DNA of 64,000 nt from Glandiceps talaboti (GCF_964340395.1 NC_135571.1:2899611-2963610); one strand, 5' to 3'. Positions 1-11,100 are shown, counted from the stretch's first letter. Notes: a model not told the origin generated them from the letters alone. A program made the numbers and translations.

Positions 1-245
1 GACCTTTTTTTCTTTAGTGGTCGTTGTCCAGTGTCATCATTTATTTTATCACTCACGTTACCACTTTCTTGCGATGTCGACGGCAAGTTCACATCCGTTG
101 GGACGGCTGTACTCATCATAGAAATCACTTCATTATTACTACTAGTACCCGTACTTGAACCGCCTTTTTCGGGACACTTCCTCAATCGAATTTCGTCAGA
201 TGATCGCTTGATGCCAAGGTCGAGAAGGGTCCGCTGTTTTGACAT
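1..245 (-). CDS. N-terminal end of an unidentified protein, running off the window edge
   Basis: An open frame runs from an ATG at 245-243 to the window edge with no stop (81 codons). It starts MSKQRTLLDLGIKRS and continues as a Ser/Thr/Asn-rich, low-complexity, charged segment ending in a Lys/Arg cluster (PLKKKR). A second ATG lies just upstream in another frame and soon hits a stop, so 245 is the better start. The opening resembles the short Q-x-x-L/T-L motif found at the start of many hAT-like and zinc-finger MYM-like transposase proteins, where it is PIP-box-like, followed by a disordered linker and a basic patch. That family link is inference from style only, because no domain falls in the window. 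It is oriented away from the pseudogene that starts near 919. Confidence 0.45.
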   Translation of the reverse strand, partial: MSKQRTLLDLGIKRSSDEIRLRKCPEKGGSSTGTSSNNEVISMMSTAVPTDVNLPSTSQESGNVSDKINDDTGQRPLKKKR

Positions 246-918
246 TGTTTTGACATTTCCAAAAATAAACACATTTACATGTGACCGTTTAACATATTTT
301 TGACAAAAGAACACGAAGTGAACGTAATTAGCCGATCGCTAGATCGTGGGGGTCCTATCAGTGATTGATCAAGTATGTGTAATGTATACCATATACGCAC
401 GAGTCGAAAATATCTTGCATTTTACGTTATTTCAAGTCTCGAGAGGTAATGAGGTTTCATGCATTTACGACAAGGCGATCGATCGACCGATATCGATATA
501 ATCATTTTATTACATGTGTACTATCAAAATCCAAAGTTTGTTCATCTAAAGCACTTATTTAGAGATATTTGTTGTCAATCTGAAGAAATGTATGAGGTTG
601 TTTCCACAATAGCCAACATGCACGTCATGCACCTTTGTTTTGAAATCTAGCTGCACTGGGCAAAATTAACGTGCATAGTAGCACGGTGCACCCGGGTATT
701 TCGAGCCCTGATGTACAAAATAATATGTCAGTCAATTGTATCTTTCAATTGGACAAATACTTTGCTATTGTTAGGATGAGTTTACTCTCATAAAGGATAC
801 AAAATCTGGCTGCATGGGACATTAAATTATCTTCGTCATAAAACCAACTTTATTTGCAACACTGCTACCAATACTTACCTTCCAAAATCATTGTACATGT
901 GTTTATGTATCTCTAAAG
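246..918. other. Intergenic stretch with no recognised gene
   Basis: No convincing coding signal. A 63-codon frame at 459-650 has no recognisable composition or motif. A short B-box-like string (TTTCGAGCCC near 690) could be a SINE relic, but no matching A box or tail is visible. Confidence 0.5.
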
Positions 919-1700
919 GTCATGGAACACTCTTAGGCAGGGAAACAGGCAAAGTGTTAGTGTATAGCACAAGGTGTAAGTGATGTAGAGTTTGTGAGTC
1001 AGCAAGGGATGGAGAGAAAGTCAGACAGCATAATTGTCATAGAAACTGGTCAGGAAGTGCGAAGGCAAGGGAAGCTAGTATAGCTGTTGAAACTGTTGAA
1101 GAAGTAGAAGAAGTAGTGAAAATAGACAGTGTAACAATGGATGATGACTACACTACAATAGCTAAATTGCATGCTGAAGTCAGGCCAGATATAGAGAAAA
1201 ATAAAGACAATAATCATACCAAGAAGGGATTTGCTAACAAACTCTATAAACTGAAAGAACAAAAAGGATATTGTCAGTTGTCAACAAAAGTCATTAACTA
1301 CCTACAGAAATGTTTTAACTATGCTGTGACTCAAAATCATGGGTTGAAAAAGAATCTCCAGGCAATAATGCCTCATTCCTTTGGAGACAACATGAAGTGT
1401 GATAGGAAATGGTGTAGATATCTAACAGATCCAAATAGCTACAAACATAAAGGTCTTCCATATGGTAAGGATTTGAGTGGTAGTGACCTCAGAGAAGACC
1501 TAGAGAAAGTCATGAATACCTACTTAGCCACCGCAAAGGAACTAGCTAGGATAGGGTCATCCCAAGGGAATGAAAGTATGAATATGGTCATTGCGTCAAA
1601 GGCACCAAAGGCAAAGCACTACAGTGGTTCTACCAGCTTCAACTACCGGGTTGCTGCTGCTGTGGCACAGAAGAACTTAGGGCATACATATGTTAGTCAG
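919..1700 (+). pseudogene. Mutator-like transposase domain exon of a decayed transposase-exonuclease gene
   Basis: In one frame this block (codons from 921) reads HGTLLGRETGKVLVYS, a Cys-containing segment, HNCHRNWSGSAKAREAS, a DDD-containing segment (TMDDDYTTIAKLHAEV), the NHTKKGF region, CDRKWCRYL, then a C-terminal RVAAAVAQKNLGHTYVSQ. This order matches the uncharacterised metazoan family annotated as Mutator-like transposase domain proteins. The frame is interrupted by TGA at 981-983 between the two Cys of a C-x2-C-like motif. It ends at CAG|GTTTGT (1700/1701), a plausible donor in phase 0, after which the frame drifts into unrelated residues. The left border at 918/919 follows a pyrimidine-rich AAAG that could be an acceptor; upstream coding was not found. 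Family membership is fairly sure. Pseudogene status rests on this stop plus three further lesions downstream. Confidence 0.8.
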
Positions 1701-2134
1701 GTTTGTAATGTCAGTCAGGGTTGTAGCAGCATCATTATACAGGATATCAAAAAAGGCTTTTACCTTTGAGGTATCAAGTCTAGATAAAGTTGATTATTAT
1801 TGTTATTATGATGATCAACATGACCAAAGTTCATATTCATTTTATGGTATAGCTCTTTACATCTAATCTATTCTCAGTTAAACAATCTTTTTCCATATTC
1901 CTATAAATACTTGTACAGTAGGGGGGGGGGGGGGTTATGACATCGCAACATATATTGCATACACTGTATTGATAAATCCATTTTCCAGAATCGATGGTAT
2001 AATCTGATGTATATTTATACAAATTTGCCTCTCATTAGTGATGAATTACTTAAACCAATGTCCTGCCTCTTTTTTATTTCAATAATGGTTTTGAAGTTGC
2101 AAATTGTTTATTAACAACAATGTACTCTTTTCAG
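1701..2134 (+). other. Intron of the transposase-exonuclease pseudogene
   Basis: Between the donor at 1701 and the acceptor ending at 2134 (CTCTTTTCAG). It holds a run of about 15 G at 1920-1934 and is otherwise AT-rich without recognisable content. Confidence 0.6.
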
Positions 2135-2259
2135 GACCGCAAAGAGAATATGCTGTCACCCAGTAGAAGTTGTGAAATTTATGGTAGTATGCTTGATAAG
2201 AAGACAAAGAAAGTCACAGAAAAGAAAAGGACAAAGAAGGAAAGCTGCAAAGAATAAAG
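2135..2259 (+). pseudogene. Linker exon of the transposase-exonuclease pseudogene
   Basis: It follows a good acceptor (CTCTTTTCAG) in phase 0 with the preceding exon. It reads DRKENMLSPSRSCEIYGSML and then a Lys/Arg-rich stretch, as expected for the basic linker between the transposase and exonuclease domains of this family. The frame ends in TAA at 2255-2257. A shifted frame over the last third reads RRQRKSQKRKGQRRKAAKNK, also basic, so a small indel inside the Lys-rich part is likely. A donor-like AAAG|GTGTGT sits at 2259/2260. Confidence 0.6.
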
Positions 2260-2425
2260 GTGTGTATCAATTAAAAAATCACCAAAAAAACAGGTCATGT
2301 GCAGAACCTGTGACATTTCTTTGGTACAGGTCTGTGTTTGCAAACCTGGCATGGTCAGGGTTGTGCTGTAACAGAGTTTTGGTCACATACATGTCTGTCA
2401 ACAGAAGTGTGGCTACATTACTTAA

Positions 2426-2624
2426 GGTACACTGCTGGCACACTGATGTTTATACAGGCATGTCACAGGGTCTGTATTTCTACATGTATCAGTACCTGTG
2501 TGTACATGACTACATTGCTGTAGGTACACTGCTGATACAGTGATGTGTAAACAGGCATGTCACAGGATCTGTCTTTCTACATGTATCAGCACCAGTGTGT
2601 ACATGACTGTATACATTATTGTAG
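2426..2624 (+). repeat. Tandem duplication of a ~98-101 bp unit inside an intron
   Basis: GGTACACTGCTG starts at 2426 and again near 2524. Both copies continue with AGGCATGTCACAGG, TTCTACATGTATCAG and TGTGTACATGACT. The copies differ by scattered substitutions and a few extra bases in the second. This lies in the 2260-2869 intron of the pseudogene, which has nothing else recognisable. Confidence 0.75.
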
Positions 2625-2869
2625 GTATACAGGTGTGTCAAAGGTCTGATTCTATCCTGATGGCATGTTTGTATATGCTCTTGAAACATTTCTTCACACT
2701 GTTTTTGAGATATTCCCAGAAATTCTATACCTGTACCAACAGACCGCTTTCATGCATGTGTATACAGTCCCATAATCTAATTTAAAGATTTTTTAAAAAA
2801 CATCTCTGCCTGCACATAAGCATGTACATGCATCCCTTTTTCATCCAGCTTAATTTTATATTACTCTAT

Positions 2870-3053
2870 TTTGTTGAAGCACAAGGAGAAAAGGGCAAAA
2901 AGCATTGCTGCCACAGAGGTCAGAGAAGGTGTTACATACCAGCAAGATATTGGGCTTTCAGAATCATGCCAAAATGAAGAAATTCCTGAACCAATAAAAC
3001 CACCTACACAAGTACCAATTGATTTATCTTTGATATTGAATCCACTTCTGCAT
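2870..3053 (+). pseudogene. Exon joining the linker to the start of the exonuclease domain (pseudogene)
   Basis: Reads LKHKEKRAKSIAATEVREGV and then TYQQDIGLSESCQNEEIPEP, a Pro-rich spacer, and IDLSL. The REGVTYQ segment is typical of this family just before the exonuclease. One base then appears lost near 3028: the next frame gives FDIESTSA, the D-x-E Exo I motif, up to GCAT|GTAAGTA at 3053/3054. That donor joins in phase with the acceptor at 5045, giving FDIESTSAYSTAEITQLSA across the junction. The left border (TTGTTGAAG) is a weak acceptor and is approximate. Confidence 0.75.
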
Positions 3054-3754
3054 GTAAGTATACTATAACTGCATGAGTAAATAGTATTTATATTACAGTT
3101 ATATGGTAACACATGATAGCAAGGGTAATATCATGATTTATGGCATGCCCAAGGGATAGTGGTCATGACAGTAATATTGATGATGCCTGAATGTAAGGAG
3201 AGTGTATCATCAATATCACTGTTATGACTGCTAGTCCAAAGATGGGCAATGAATTGTGATATTGCCCTTGATTTAATGTATTGTTTTATTACACTGAACA
3301 GACTTTGTAAAAACTGAGTCAAAGTTGGGATGCCAAAGTTGAATTGACTATTGCCACTGAAAAAGTACCATTTGAAATGTAAGTATAACCAAATACAGAG
3401 TTTGTAAATTGATAAGTTTAGAGTACAGTAAGTGACTACCCTAATTAATTTTACTGGTGTTTTTTTGTATACGCTGATTGACAAAATGCGTTTCAGAAAT
3501 TATGTGTACTATACAACCATTTGTTACATGTAGGTACAAAATTGAATTCACAAATCAGATGTTTTATTTGACACCAAAGCACAACATCACTCACACAATA
3601 TATAAATTCAGATTGTGTCCCTTTAGTTTAACTAACGAATATTGGGAATAATCAAATCAATCCATACTTATCTATGTCAGATTTACTCATATATTTCTAC
3701 ACATTCAAAAGTAACTTTTTCCGAGCATGTGTATCAAACGTGTGCTGTAATTAT
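3054..3754 (+). other. Intron sequence left of the TIR element
   Basis: Starts with a strong donor (GTAAGTA). An AT-rich, degenerate inverted repeat around 3150-3240 (ATGACAGTAATATTGATGAT against ATCATCAATATCACTGTTAT) can form a hairpin. Nothing coding is seen. Confidence 0.5.
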
Positions 3755-4992
3755 TAGTCCCCGCCGGACGAAGTCCGGGACGGGGACTTATGGATTGGGT
3801 CCCGTCTGTCCGTGCGTGCGTGCGTGCGTCCGCAGCTTTTCTTGGAGATGCCTGGACCGATTTTTTTCAAACTTGGTACAGGGGCAACATACAATGGCAT
3901 ACATATGCACGTCAATTTGTTTCATGATACGATCCAATATGGCCACCTAGCAGCCATTTTGTTTGCAAATTTTCCCTGTCTAAAGCCATAACACAGACAT
4001 GCTTGAACAGATCTCATTCAAAGTTGGCATTAGGACAGTGTTCTATGGCATATATGTGCATATTCATTGTTGTCATGATACGATCCAATATGGCCGCCTG
4101 GCAGCCATTTTGTTTGTGAAGTTTCATGTCCAAAGCCATAACTCAGACATGCTTGAACAGATCTCATTCAAAGTTGGTATTAGGGCAGTGTTCTATGACA
4201 TACATGTGCATATCCATTTTCATTGTGATACGATCCAATATGGCTGCCTGGCAGCCATTTTGTTTGCAAATTTTCCATGTCCAAAGCCATAACTCAGACA
4301 TGCTTGAACAGATCTCATTCAAAGTTGGCATTAGGACAGTGTTCTATGACATACATGTGCATTTTCATTGTTGTTGTGATACGATCCAATATGGCCGCCT
4401 GGCAGCCATTTTGTTTTCGATTTTTCCATGTCCAAAGCCATAACTCAGACATGCTTGAACAGATCTCATTCAAAGTTGGCATTAGGACAGTGTTCTATGA
4501 CAAACATGTGCATATCCATTTTCGTCGTGATACGATCCAATATGGCTGCCTGGCAGCCATTTTGTTTGTGAATTTTTCATGTCCAAAGCCATAACTCAGA
4601 CATGCTTGAACAGATCTCATTCAAATTTGGTATTAGGACAGTGTTCTATGACATACATGTGCATATTCATTGTTGTTGTGATACGATCCAATATGGCTGC
4701 CTGGCAGCCATTTTGTTTGTGAATTTTGCATGTCCAAAGCCATAACTCAGACATGCTTGAACAGATCACATTCAAAGTTGGTATTAGGACAGTGTTCTAT
4801 GACATACATGTGCATATCCATTTTCATCGTGATATAATCCCCCATACTCGACCAATCCTTTATTGTTGTAGGCATGTTCTATGTCCAACAAGCAGACACA
4901 ACATATCTAAGTCTGTTTGATTTAGGTTAACAAGTGTTGTTGCGTAATCAGAGTAGTGATAATTCCTTAAAACCCAATCATAGCGGGGACTA
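3755..4992. mobile_element. Non-autonomous TIR element carrying a 151-bp minisatellite
   Basis: TAGTCCCCGC at 3755-3764 is the exact reverse complement of GCGGGGACTA at 4983-4992. The outer TA on both sides may be a TA target-site duplication, leaving an 8-bp TIR (GTCCCCGC). Just inside the left end, GTCCCCGCCGGAC GAA GTCCGGGACGGGGAC forms a tight GC-rich hairpin. Most of the interior is a tandem array, and the right part is unique AT-rich DNA. No transposase frame is present. It sits in an intron of the pseudogene. Assignment to a superfamily is not possible from the ends alone. Confidence 0.65.
3841..4850 (+). repeat. 151-bp minisatellite, about 7 copies
   Basis: The marker GCTTGAACAGATC recurs at 4001, 4151, 4302, 4453, 4604 and 4755 (period 150/151). 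Each unit contains GATACGATCCAATATGG, CTGGCAGCCATTTTGTTTG and CCAAAGCCATAACTCAGACA. A more diverged unit precedes the first (GATGCCTGGACCGATTTTTT at about 3848). Because 151 is not a multiple of three, the apparent reading frames that pass through it are by-products of the repeat. Confidence 0.9.
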
Positions 4993-5045
4993 TGTCATTC
5001 ACAATGACTTGTTATGGAACTAATGTGGTGTTCATTGTATTGCAG

Positions 5046-5825
5046 ATTCAACTGCTGAAATAACCCAGCTTTCAGCACCAGTTTGAGGAGTACATCCTAC
5101 CCAGGCAACCTATATCTCAGATTGCATCAGAGAAGACTCACCTCATGATTGTAGGAGGAAAACTGTGCTACAACGGCCAACCAGTACAGTATGTACCAAA
5201 AGAGCCTTGTCTGACAAAGTTCTTAGCTTTTTTGAAGAATGTTCATAATCCCATCTTAGTTAGTCATAATTGTCGTTCATTTTATTGTTGTTATTTAATT
5301 AAATCTTTACAGGATACCTCTTTACTTGACCAATTTCTCACAACTGTGGCAGGTTTTGTTGATAGCTTACCTTTATTTAAATCTATTTTACCAGGTAGAA
5401 ATTCTTACTCACAAGAGAGTCTTGCTAACGATTATGTAGTTCAGATATATGATGCACATAATGCCACAGCTGATGTTATCATGCTACAGAGGTTGATTGA
5501 AACATGTAATGTATCACTGTCAACTTTGTTAGAAAACAGTTTTACATCACACTGGATAGTTCAACACCAGTACTACAAACATCAACAGTTGTGTAACTAC
5601 ACTACCCTAGTTAGTCTTGTTGATAACAAAGTGCTTAGCAAATATATGGCTCAGAAAGTAGCAGGGTCTGGTTTGTGTTATCAACATCTTCATTTAGCAT
5701 ATCAGAGAGATGGTTTCAATAGTTTAAGGGATTTATTTTCTGAAGAAAGTGTTGGTACAGTAAGAGTTACCAAGTCTGACCGCATCATAAACAATGTTTG
5801 TAACTTTTTTAATAGTCTAACATGA
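5046..5825 (+). pseudogene. DEDD-type 3'-5' exonuclease domain exon (C-terminus) of the pseudogene
   Basis: After the acceptor TTGCAG (5040-5045) the frame reads STAEITQLSA, then hits TGA at 5084. Shifting by one base near 5080 gives QFEEYILPRQPIS and an uninterrupted frame to the TGA ending at 5825. Exonuclease landmarks in order are Exo I (FDIEST, in the previous exon), Exo II as HNCRSFYCCYL, FVDSLPLFKSILPGR, and Exo III as YDAHNATAD. In related PML-C/exonuclease-III-like sequences Exo II has FD, so the catalytic Asp is replaced by Tyr here. The end (TVRVTKSDRIINNVCNFF) matches the usual C-terminus of the family, so the 3' end is complete. Codon-level integrity of the last 245 codons suggests the decay is fairly recent. 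Confidence 0.82.
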
Positions 5826-6690
5826 GATATGTAATAAGAATATTGTTCATTTTCATTTTTTTCAGGTAATAGTGAACAAGTTTGCATGATCGTTTGTCAT
5901 ATAAAAGGGCATAGATACTTTACTAACTATGTCAACTAAATTTTGAAATGTTTTAAAAATCAATTATAATAGAAGAACAGTATGTTGAAAGAGATTGCAA
6001 ATTCTTGACACTCTGTAATGTACTTTTGTGTAGCCTGCTAGAAACCATACATACGTAATGTGTATAGACATATTGGTAGAGAGATATATATTAGTATTAT
6101 TTGTAATAAAAAGTCAGATTGTTCTCTCAGGAATGTTCTGTGTTTGTGAGTGAGTGATGTGTGTAGAAGTGTGAGGATATGGGAGCTGAAAACAGTTGCA
6201 ATCATGGGAGTATTTGCACATATATGGAGCATGCGTTGAAACATTCATAGAATCCCTGCTGAGTCATCAGTCATCAAATTTGATGTTAGGTGACCTAAAA
6301 TCAAACTTAATTGTCATGTATGACAGAAATTTAAAACTGACATAGAGCAAATGATTTGCTTGGGGCAATCTATAATTGAATTTTATTTGCTCATAAATTA
6401 TCGTCGTTTACATGTCTGTCATCGCGGTTATACCGCCCTAGAACGAGGATAAGTGATGTATTTCGAAAAAGGTTTGCAATTCTTCGGGTGAAGAGCCGAG
6501 CAGTTACCTACAACTTAATTGACACTTCTAAAGAATGCGAAGTTGCCTAACGCATCCATTACAGATCACCAGAGTATGCCATAAGTGCGCGAGCGCCGAG
6601 TGTGTCAACATTTTTGAAACAGTTTGTTTTCCTTATATGCAGCCATCCTTTCTGCCACTGTCCCTCTCTTTCTCGGTTTCTATTTCTCAC
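5826..6690. other. 3' flank of the pseudogene, no gene seen
   Basis: AT-rich, unremarkable DNA. AATAAA at 6105-6110 on the plus strand, 280 bp past the pseudogene stop, is a possible old polyadenylation signal. Confidence 0.45.
6105..6110 (+). terminator. Candidate polyadenylation signal AATAAA of the pseudogene
   Basis: Canonical hexamer 280 bp downstream of the exonuclease stop codon. AATAAA is common by chance in AT-rich DNA, so position is the only support. Confidence 0.3.
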
Positions 6691-6693
6691 TCT

Positions 6694-6698
<5 letters not shown>

Positions 6699-6788
<90 letters not shown>

Positions 6789-6828
6789 ACACGCACTCAC
6801 TCACACTCACACACACACACACACACAA
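6699..6828. repeat. (CT)n then (CA)n microsatellite
   Basis: About 85 bp of CT dinucleotide followed by AC repeats. Several apparent Ser/Leu or Arg/Glu frames here are repeat artefacts. Confidence 0.98.
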
Positions 6829-6839
6829 ACAAACAACCT

Positions 6840-7467
6840 AAAAAATATAATTTTATTCGGGTCATATTGTTTGCTAATTAATTTCCAGACATCGCGGAAA
6901 CTGTGTGACGGTGTCAAGTGACTGGCATATACGTTACGTTTAATGTACACATATAATAATATTTGACAATATGGGTCAACGACCTTGGACAACACCATTA
7001 CTTCGACTTCAGACATGAAATCATTTAAATTGTAACATATGATTAGTTCCAGTGATGTCTTTGAAGTCTGCAATTTATTATTAACATTTTTACATTTATA
7101 AACAAAGACTTCAGAATAAACAAGGGACGGAATTATTGAAAACTCGCAAGGGTTAAGGATCACATTATTGTATATATCATTAAAGGAGAGAATTTCATAC
7201 TTTGGCACTAGGTGTGGTTAGTGAATATTTATGACCAGATTGAAGAGATAAAAAATCACCATGGGAACAAGAAATAATAGTATCCATAGAAGTTAGCCGT
7301 CTGCATTGATGTTTGTTCGATCGGTCTCGACTTGAACATTCAAAGTGGGCGAAAGCTATCGTACGCACGAAATCAGCCACGTTGACGCAGAGAACTTGGG
7401 AAGTGTGTGTCATTCAAACATTTCAGAGAAACGAAAACGTCATGATCAGTTTGGATAAAGCCTTTAC

Positions 7468-7470
<3 letters not shown>
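6840..7470. other. No recognised feature
   Basis: Unique AT-rich DNA between two microsatellites. Frames of 70-130 codons exist on the minus strand but extend from the repeat and show no domain. Confidence 0.5.
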
Positions 7471-7513
<43 letters not shown>

Positions 7514-7640
7514 AGAGAGACAGAGAGAGACAGACAGACAGAGAGACAGAGAGACAGACAGACAGACAGACAGAGACAGACAGACAGACAGACAGAGAGA
7601 AAGAAAGAAAGACAGACAGACAGACAGACAGGGAGAGAGA
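7471..7640. repeat. (GA)n/(GACA)n compound microsatellite
   Basis: Pure GA, then GACA with GAAA interruptions. It directly abuts the MITE starting at 7651. Confidence 0.97.
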
Positions 7641-7650
7641 GAATCTCAGT

Positions 7651-8034
7651 GTTTCCGATAACTCGACCGACCCTAGTTTAAGCCCCCCGACCCTAAACAT
7701 TTGCATGCAAAAAAAATGTAAAGGGGTTGGTTGCTTCTAATTCCATGTACACCTTCATGCCTTTGCCTCATCTTTGGTCATTAAAAAAATTGTATTCCAG
7801 AGAGAAACCTGGTCTTTTAAGACTCTAATAGTACCAGTCTACATAACGTATTCGTCTGCTTAACTTATAATTACCTCCATTTACTTCTTTTACACCTCAT
7901 CAAACTCTAACGGAAGTATTGTGACCAACGAGTATCTTATCTTATCTTGGGGGCCGAAGTAATTTTTAACAATGAAAAATAAAATGAAATTCTTACCTAC
8001 CTACCCTATTTTCTGAAGTCAAGTTATCGGAAAC
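7651..8034. mobile_element. MITE family 1, copy 1 (GTTTCCGATAACT ends)
   Basis: GTTTCCGATAACTCGA at 7651 is mirrored by TCAAGTTATCGGAAAC ending at 8034 (15 of 16 bases match as inverted repeats). The internal CCGACCCTAAACATTTGC near the left end and TACCTACCCTATTTTCTGAA near the right end are shared with the copies at 32829 and 40357, as TGCCGACCCTAAAC and CTACCCCACCTATTCTAAAA respectively. No coding capacity. This copy has the best-preserved inverted repeats and stops 127 bp before the satellite array. Confidence 0.75.
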
Positions 8035-8160
8035 AAATTTTTTTTATTTTGCCTAAACACAAAAATTGTCTCAAAATAATATTTGTTGCTTGAATATACA
8101 TGTCATTAGTGGTTCTGAAGTGAACGTTACGCCAGCCTGAGAAAGACGAGGATAAAGGTA

Positions 8161-11100
8161 AGGTCAACTGTAGATGGCAGTATACATCGCCAAAAGTCGA
8201 TTTCTTCACAAAGGTCAAAAAAGGCGAAATTGGAGCCGTTTGGACAGCAAAAACGCATTATTGCGCAATAGTTGAAAAATGCGACTTTTTTGTGTATAAC
8301 CGATAATAACGTGTCCAGGGCCAAACCAAATCATCTCTTTTATGTTTCATAACATCAAACATGTAATATAGAGTGGTTTTTGAAAAAATAAAATCAATAT
8401 TTCTGAAAAATTAATAGAAAAATTAATGAAAAATGCCATATTTTCGTTATAAACTGAATGTCAAGATTTCTTACAACTCGCAACACATTAATTTATGCAT
8501 TAATAATGATAGGTCAACTGTAGATGGCAGTATACATCGCCAAAAGTCGATTTCTTCACAAAGGTGAAAAAAGGCGAAATTGGAGCCGTTTGGACAGCAA
8601 AAACGCATTATTGCGCAATAGTTGAAAAATGCGACTTTTTTGTGTATAACCGATAATAACGTGTCCAGGGCCAAACCAAATCATCTCTTTTATGTTTCAT
8701 AACATCAAACATGTAATTTAGAGTGGTTTTTGAAAAAATAAAATCAATATTTCTGAAAAATTAATAGAAAAATTAATGAAAAATGCCATATTTTCGTTAT
8801 AAACTGAATGTCAAGATTTCTTACAACTCGCAACACATTAATTTATGCATTAATAATGATAGGTCAACTGTAGATGGCAGTATACATCGCCAAAAGTCGA
8901 TTTCTTCACAAAGGTGAAAAAAGGCGAAATTGGAGCCGTTTGGACAGCAAAAACGCATTATTGCGCAATAGTTGAAAAATGCGACTTTTTTGTGTATAAC
9001 CGATAATAACGTGTCCAGGGCCAAACCAAATCATCTCTTTTACGTTTCATAACATCAAACATGTAATTTAGAGTGGTTTTTGAAAAATTAAAACCAATAT
9101 TTCTGAAAAAATTAATAGAAAAATTAATGAAAAATGCCATATTTTCGTTATAAACTGAATGTCAAGATTCCTTACAACTCGCAACACATTAATTTATGCA
9201 TTAATAATAATAGGTCAACTGTAGATGGCAGTATACATCGCCAAAAGTCGATTTCTTCACAAAGGTGAAAAAAGGCGAAATTGGAGCCGTTTGGACAGCA
9301 AAAACGCATTATTGCGCAATAGTTGAAAAATGCGACTTTTTTGTGTATAACCGATAATAACGTGTCCAGGGCCAAACCAAATCATCTCTTTTACGTTTCA
9401 TAACATCAAACATGTAATTTAGAGTGGTTTTTGAAAAATTAAAATCAATATTTCTGAAAAATTAATAGAAAAATTAATGAAAAATGCCATATTTTCGTTA
9501 TAAACTGAATGTCAAGATTTCTTACAACTCGCAACACATTAATTTATGCATTAATAATGATAGGTCAACTGTACATGGCAGTATACATCGCCAAAAGTCG
9601 ATTTCTTCACAAAGGTGAAAAAAGGCGAAATTGCAGCCGTTTGGACAGCAAAAACGCATTATTGCGCAATAGTTGAAAAATGCGACTTTTTTGTGTATAA
9701 CCGATAATACCGTGTCCAGGGCCAAACCAAATCATCTCTTTTACGTTTCATAACATCAAACATGTAATTTAGAGTGGTTTTTGAAAAATTAAAACCTATA
9801 TTTCTGAAAAAATTAATAGAAAAATTAATGAAAAATGCCATATTTTCGTTATAAACTGAATGTCAAGATTTCTTACAACTCGCAACACATTAATTTATGC
9901 ATTAATAATGATAGGTCAACTGTAGATGGCAGTATACATCGCCAAAAGTCGATTTCTTCACAAAGGTGAAAAAAGGCGAAATTGCAGCCGTTTGGACAGC
10001 AAAAACGCATTATTGCGCAATAGTTGAAAAATGCGACTTTTTTGTGTATAACCGATAATAACGTGTCCAGGGCCAAACCAAATCATCTCTTTTACGTTTC
10101 ATAACATCAAACATGTAATTTAGAGTGGTTTTTGAAAAATTAAAATCAATATTTCTGAAAAAATTAATAGAAAAATTAATGAAAAATGACATATTTTCGT
10201 TATAAACTGAATGTCAAGATTTCTTACAACTCGCAACACATTAATTTATGCATTAATAATGATAGGTCAATTGTAGATGGCAGTATACATCGCCAAAAGT
10301 CGATTTCTTCACAAAGGTGAAAAAAGGCGAAATTGGAGCCGTTTGGACAGCAAAAACGCATTATTGCGCAATAGTTGAAAAATGCGACTTTTTTGTGTAT
10401 AACCGATAATAACGTGTCCAGGGCCAAACCAAATCATCTCTTTTACGTTTCATAACATCAAACATGTAATTTAGAGTGGTTTTTGAAAAATTAAAATCAA
10501 TATTTCTGAAAAAATTAATAGAAAAATTAATGAAAAATGCCATATTTTCGTTATAAACTGAATGTCAAGATTTCTTACAACTCGCAACACATTAATTTAT
10601 GCATTAATAATAATAGGTCAACTGTAGATGGCAGTATACATCGCCAAAAGTCGATTTCTTCACAAAGGTGAAAAAAGGCGAAATTGGAGCCGTTTGGACA
10701 GCAAAAACGCATTATTGCGTAATAGTTGAAAAATGCGACTTTTCTTCTTTTAATCGATAATAGCGTGTCCACGGCCAAACAAAATCATCTCTTTTACGTT
10801 TCATAACATCAAACATGTAATTTAGAGTGGTTTTTGAAAAATTAAAACCAATATTTCTGAAAAAATTAATAGAAAAATTAATGAAAAATGCCATATTTTC
10901 GTTATAAACTGAATATCAAGATTTATTACAACTCGCAACACATTAATTTATGCATTAATAATGATAGGTCAACTGTAGATGGCAGTATACATCGCCAAAA
11001 GTCGATTTCTTCACAAAGGTGAAAAAAGGCGAAATTGGAGCCGTTTGGACAGCAAAAACGCATTATTGCGCAATAGTTGAAAAATGCGACTTTTTTGTGT

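Noticed and set aside
4126-4594. Overlapping plus-strand frames with repeated peptides
   Set aside because: They are translations of the 151-bp minisatellite and change frame at each unit.
6559-6921. Ser/Leu- and Arg/Glu-rich frames over CT/GA repeats, and similar frames over the other microsatellites
   Set aside because: Pure products of simple repeats.
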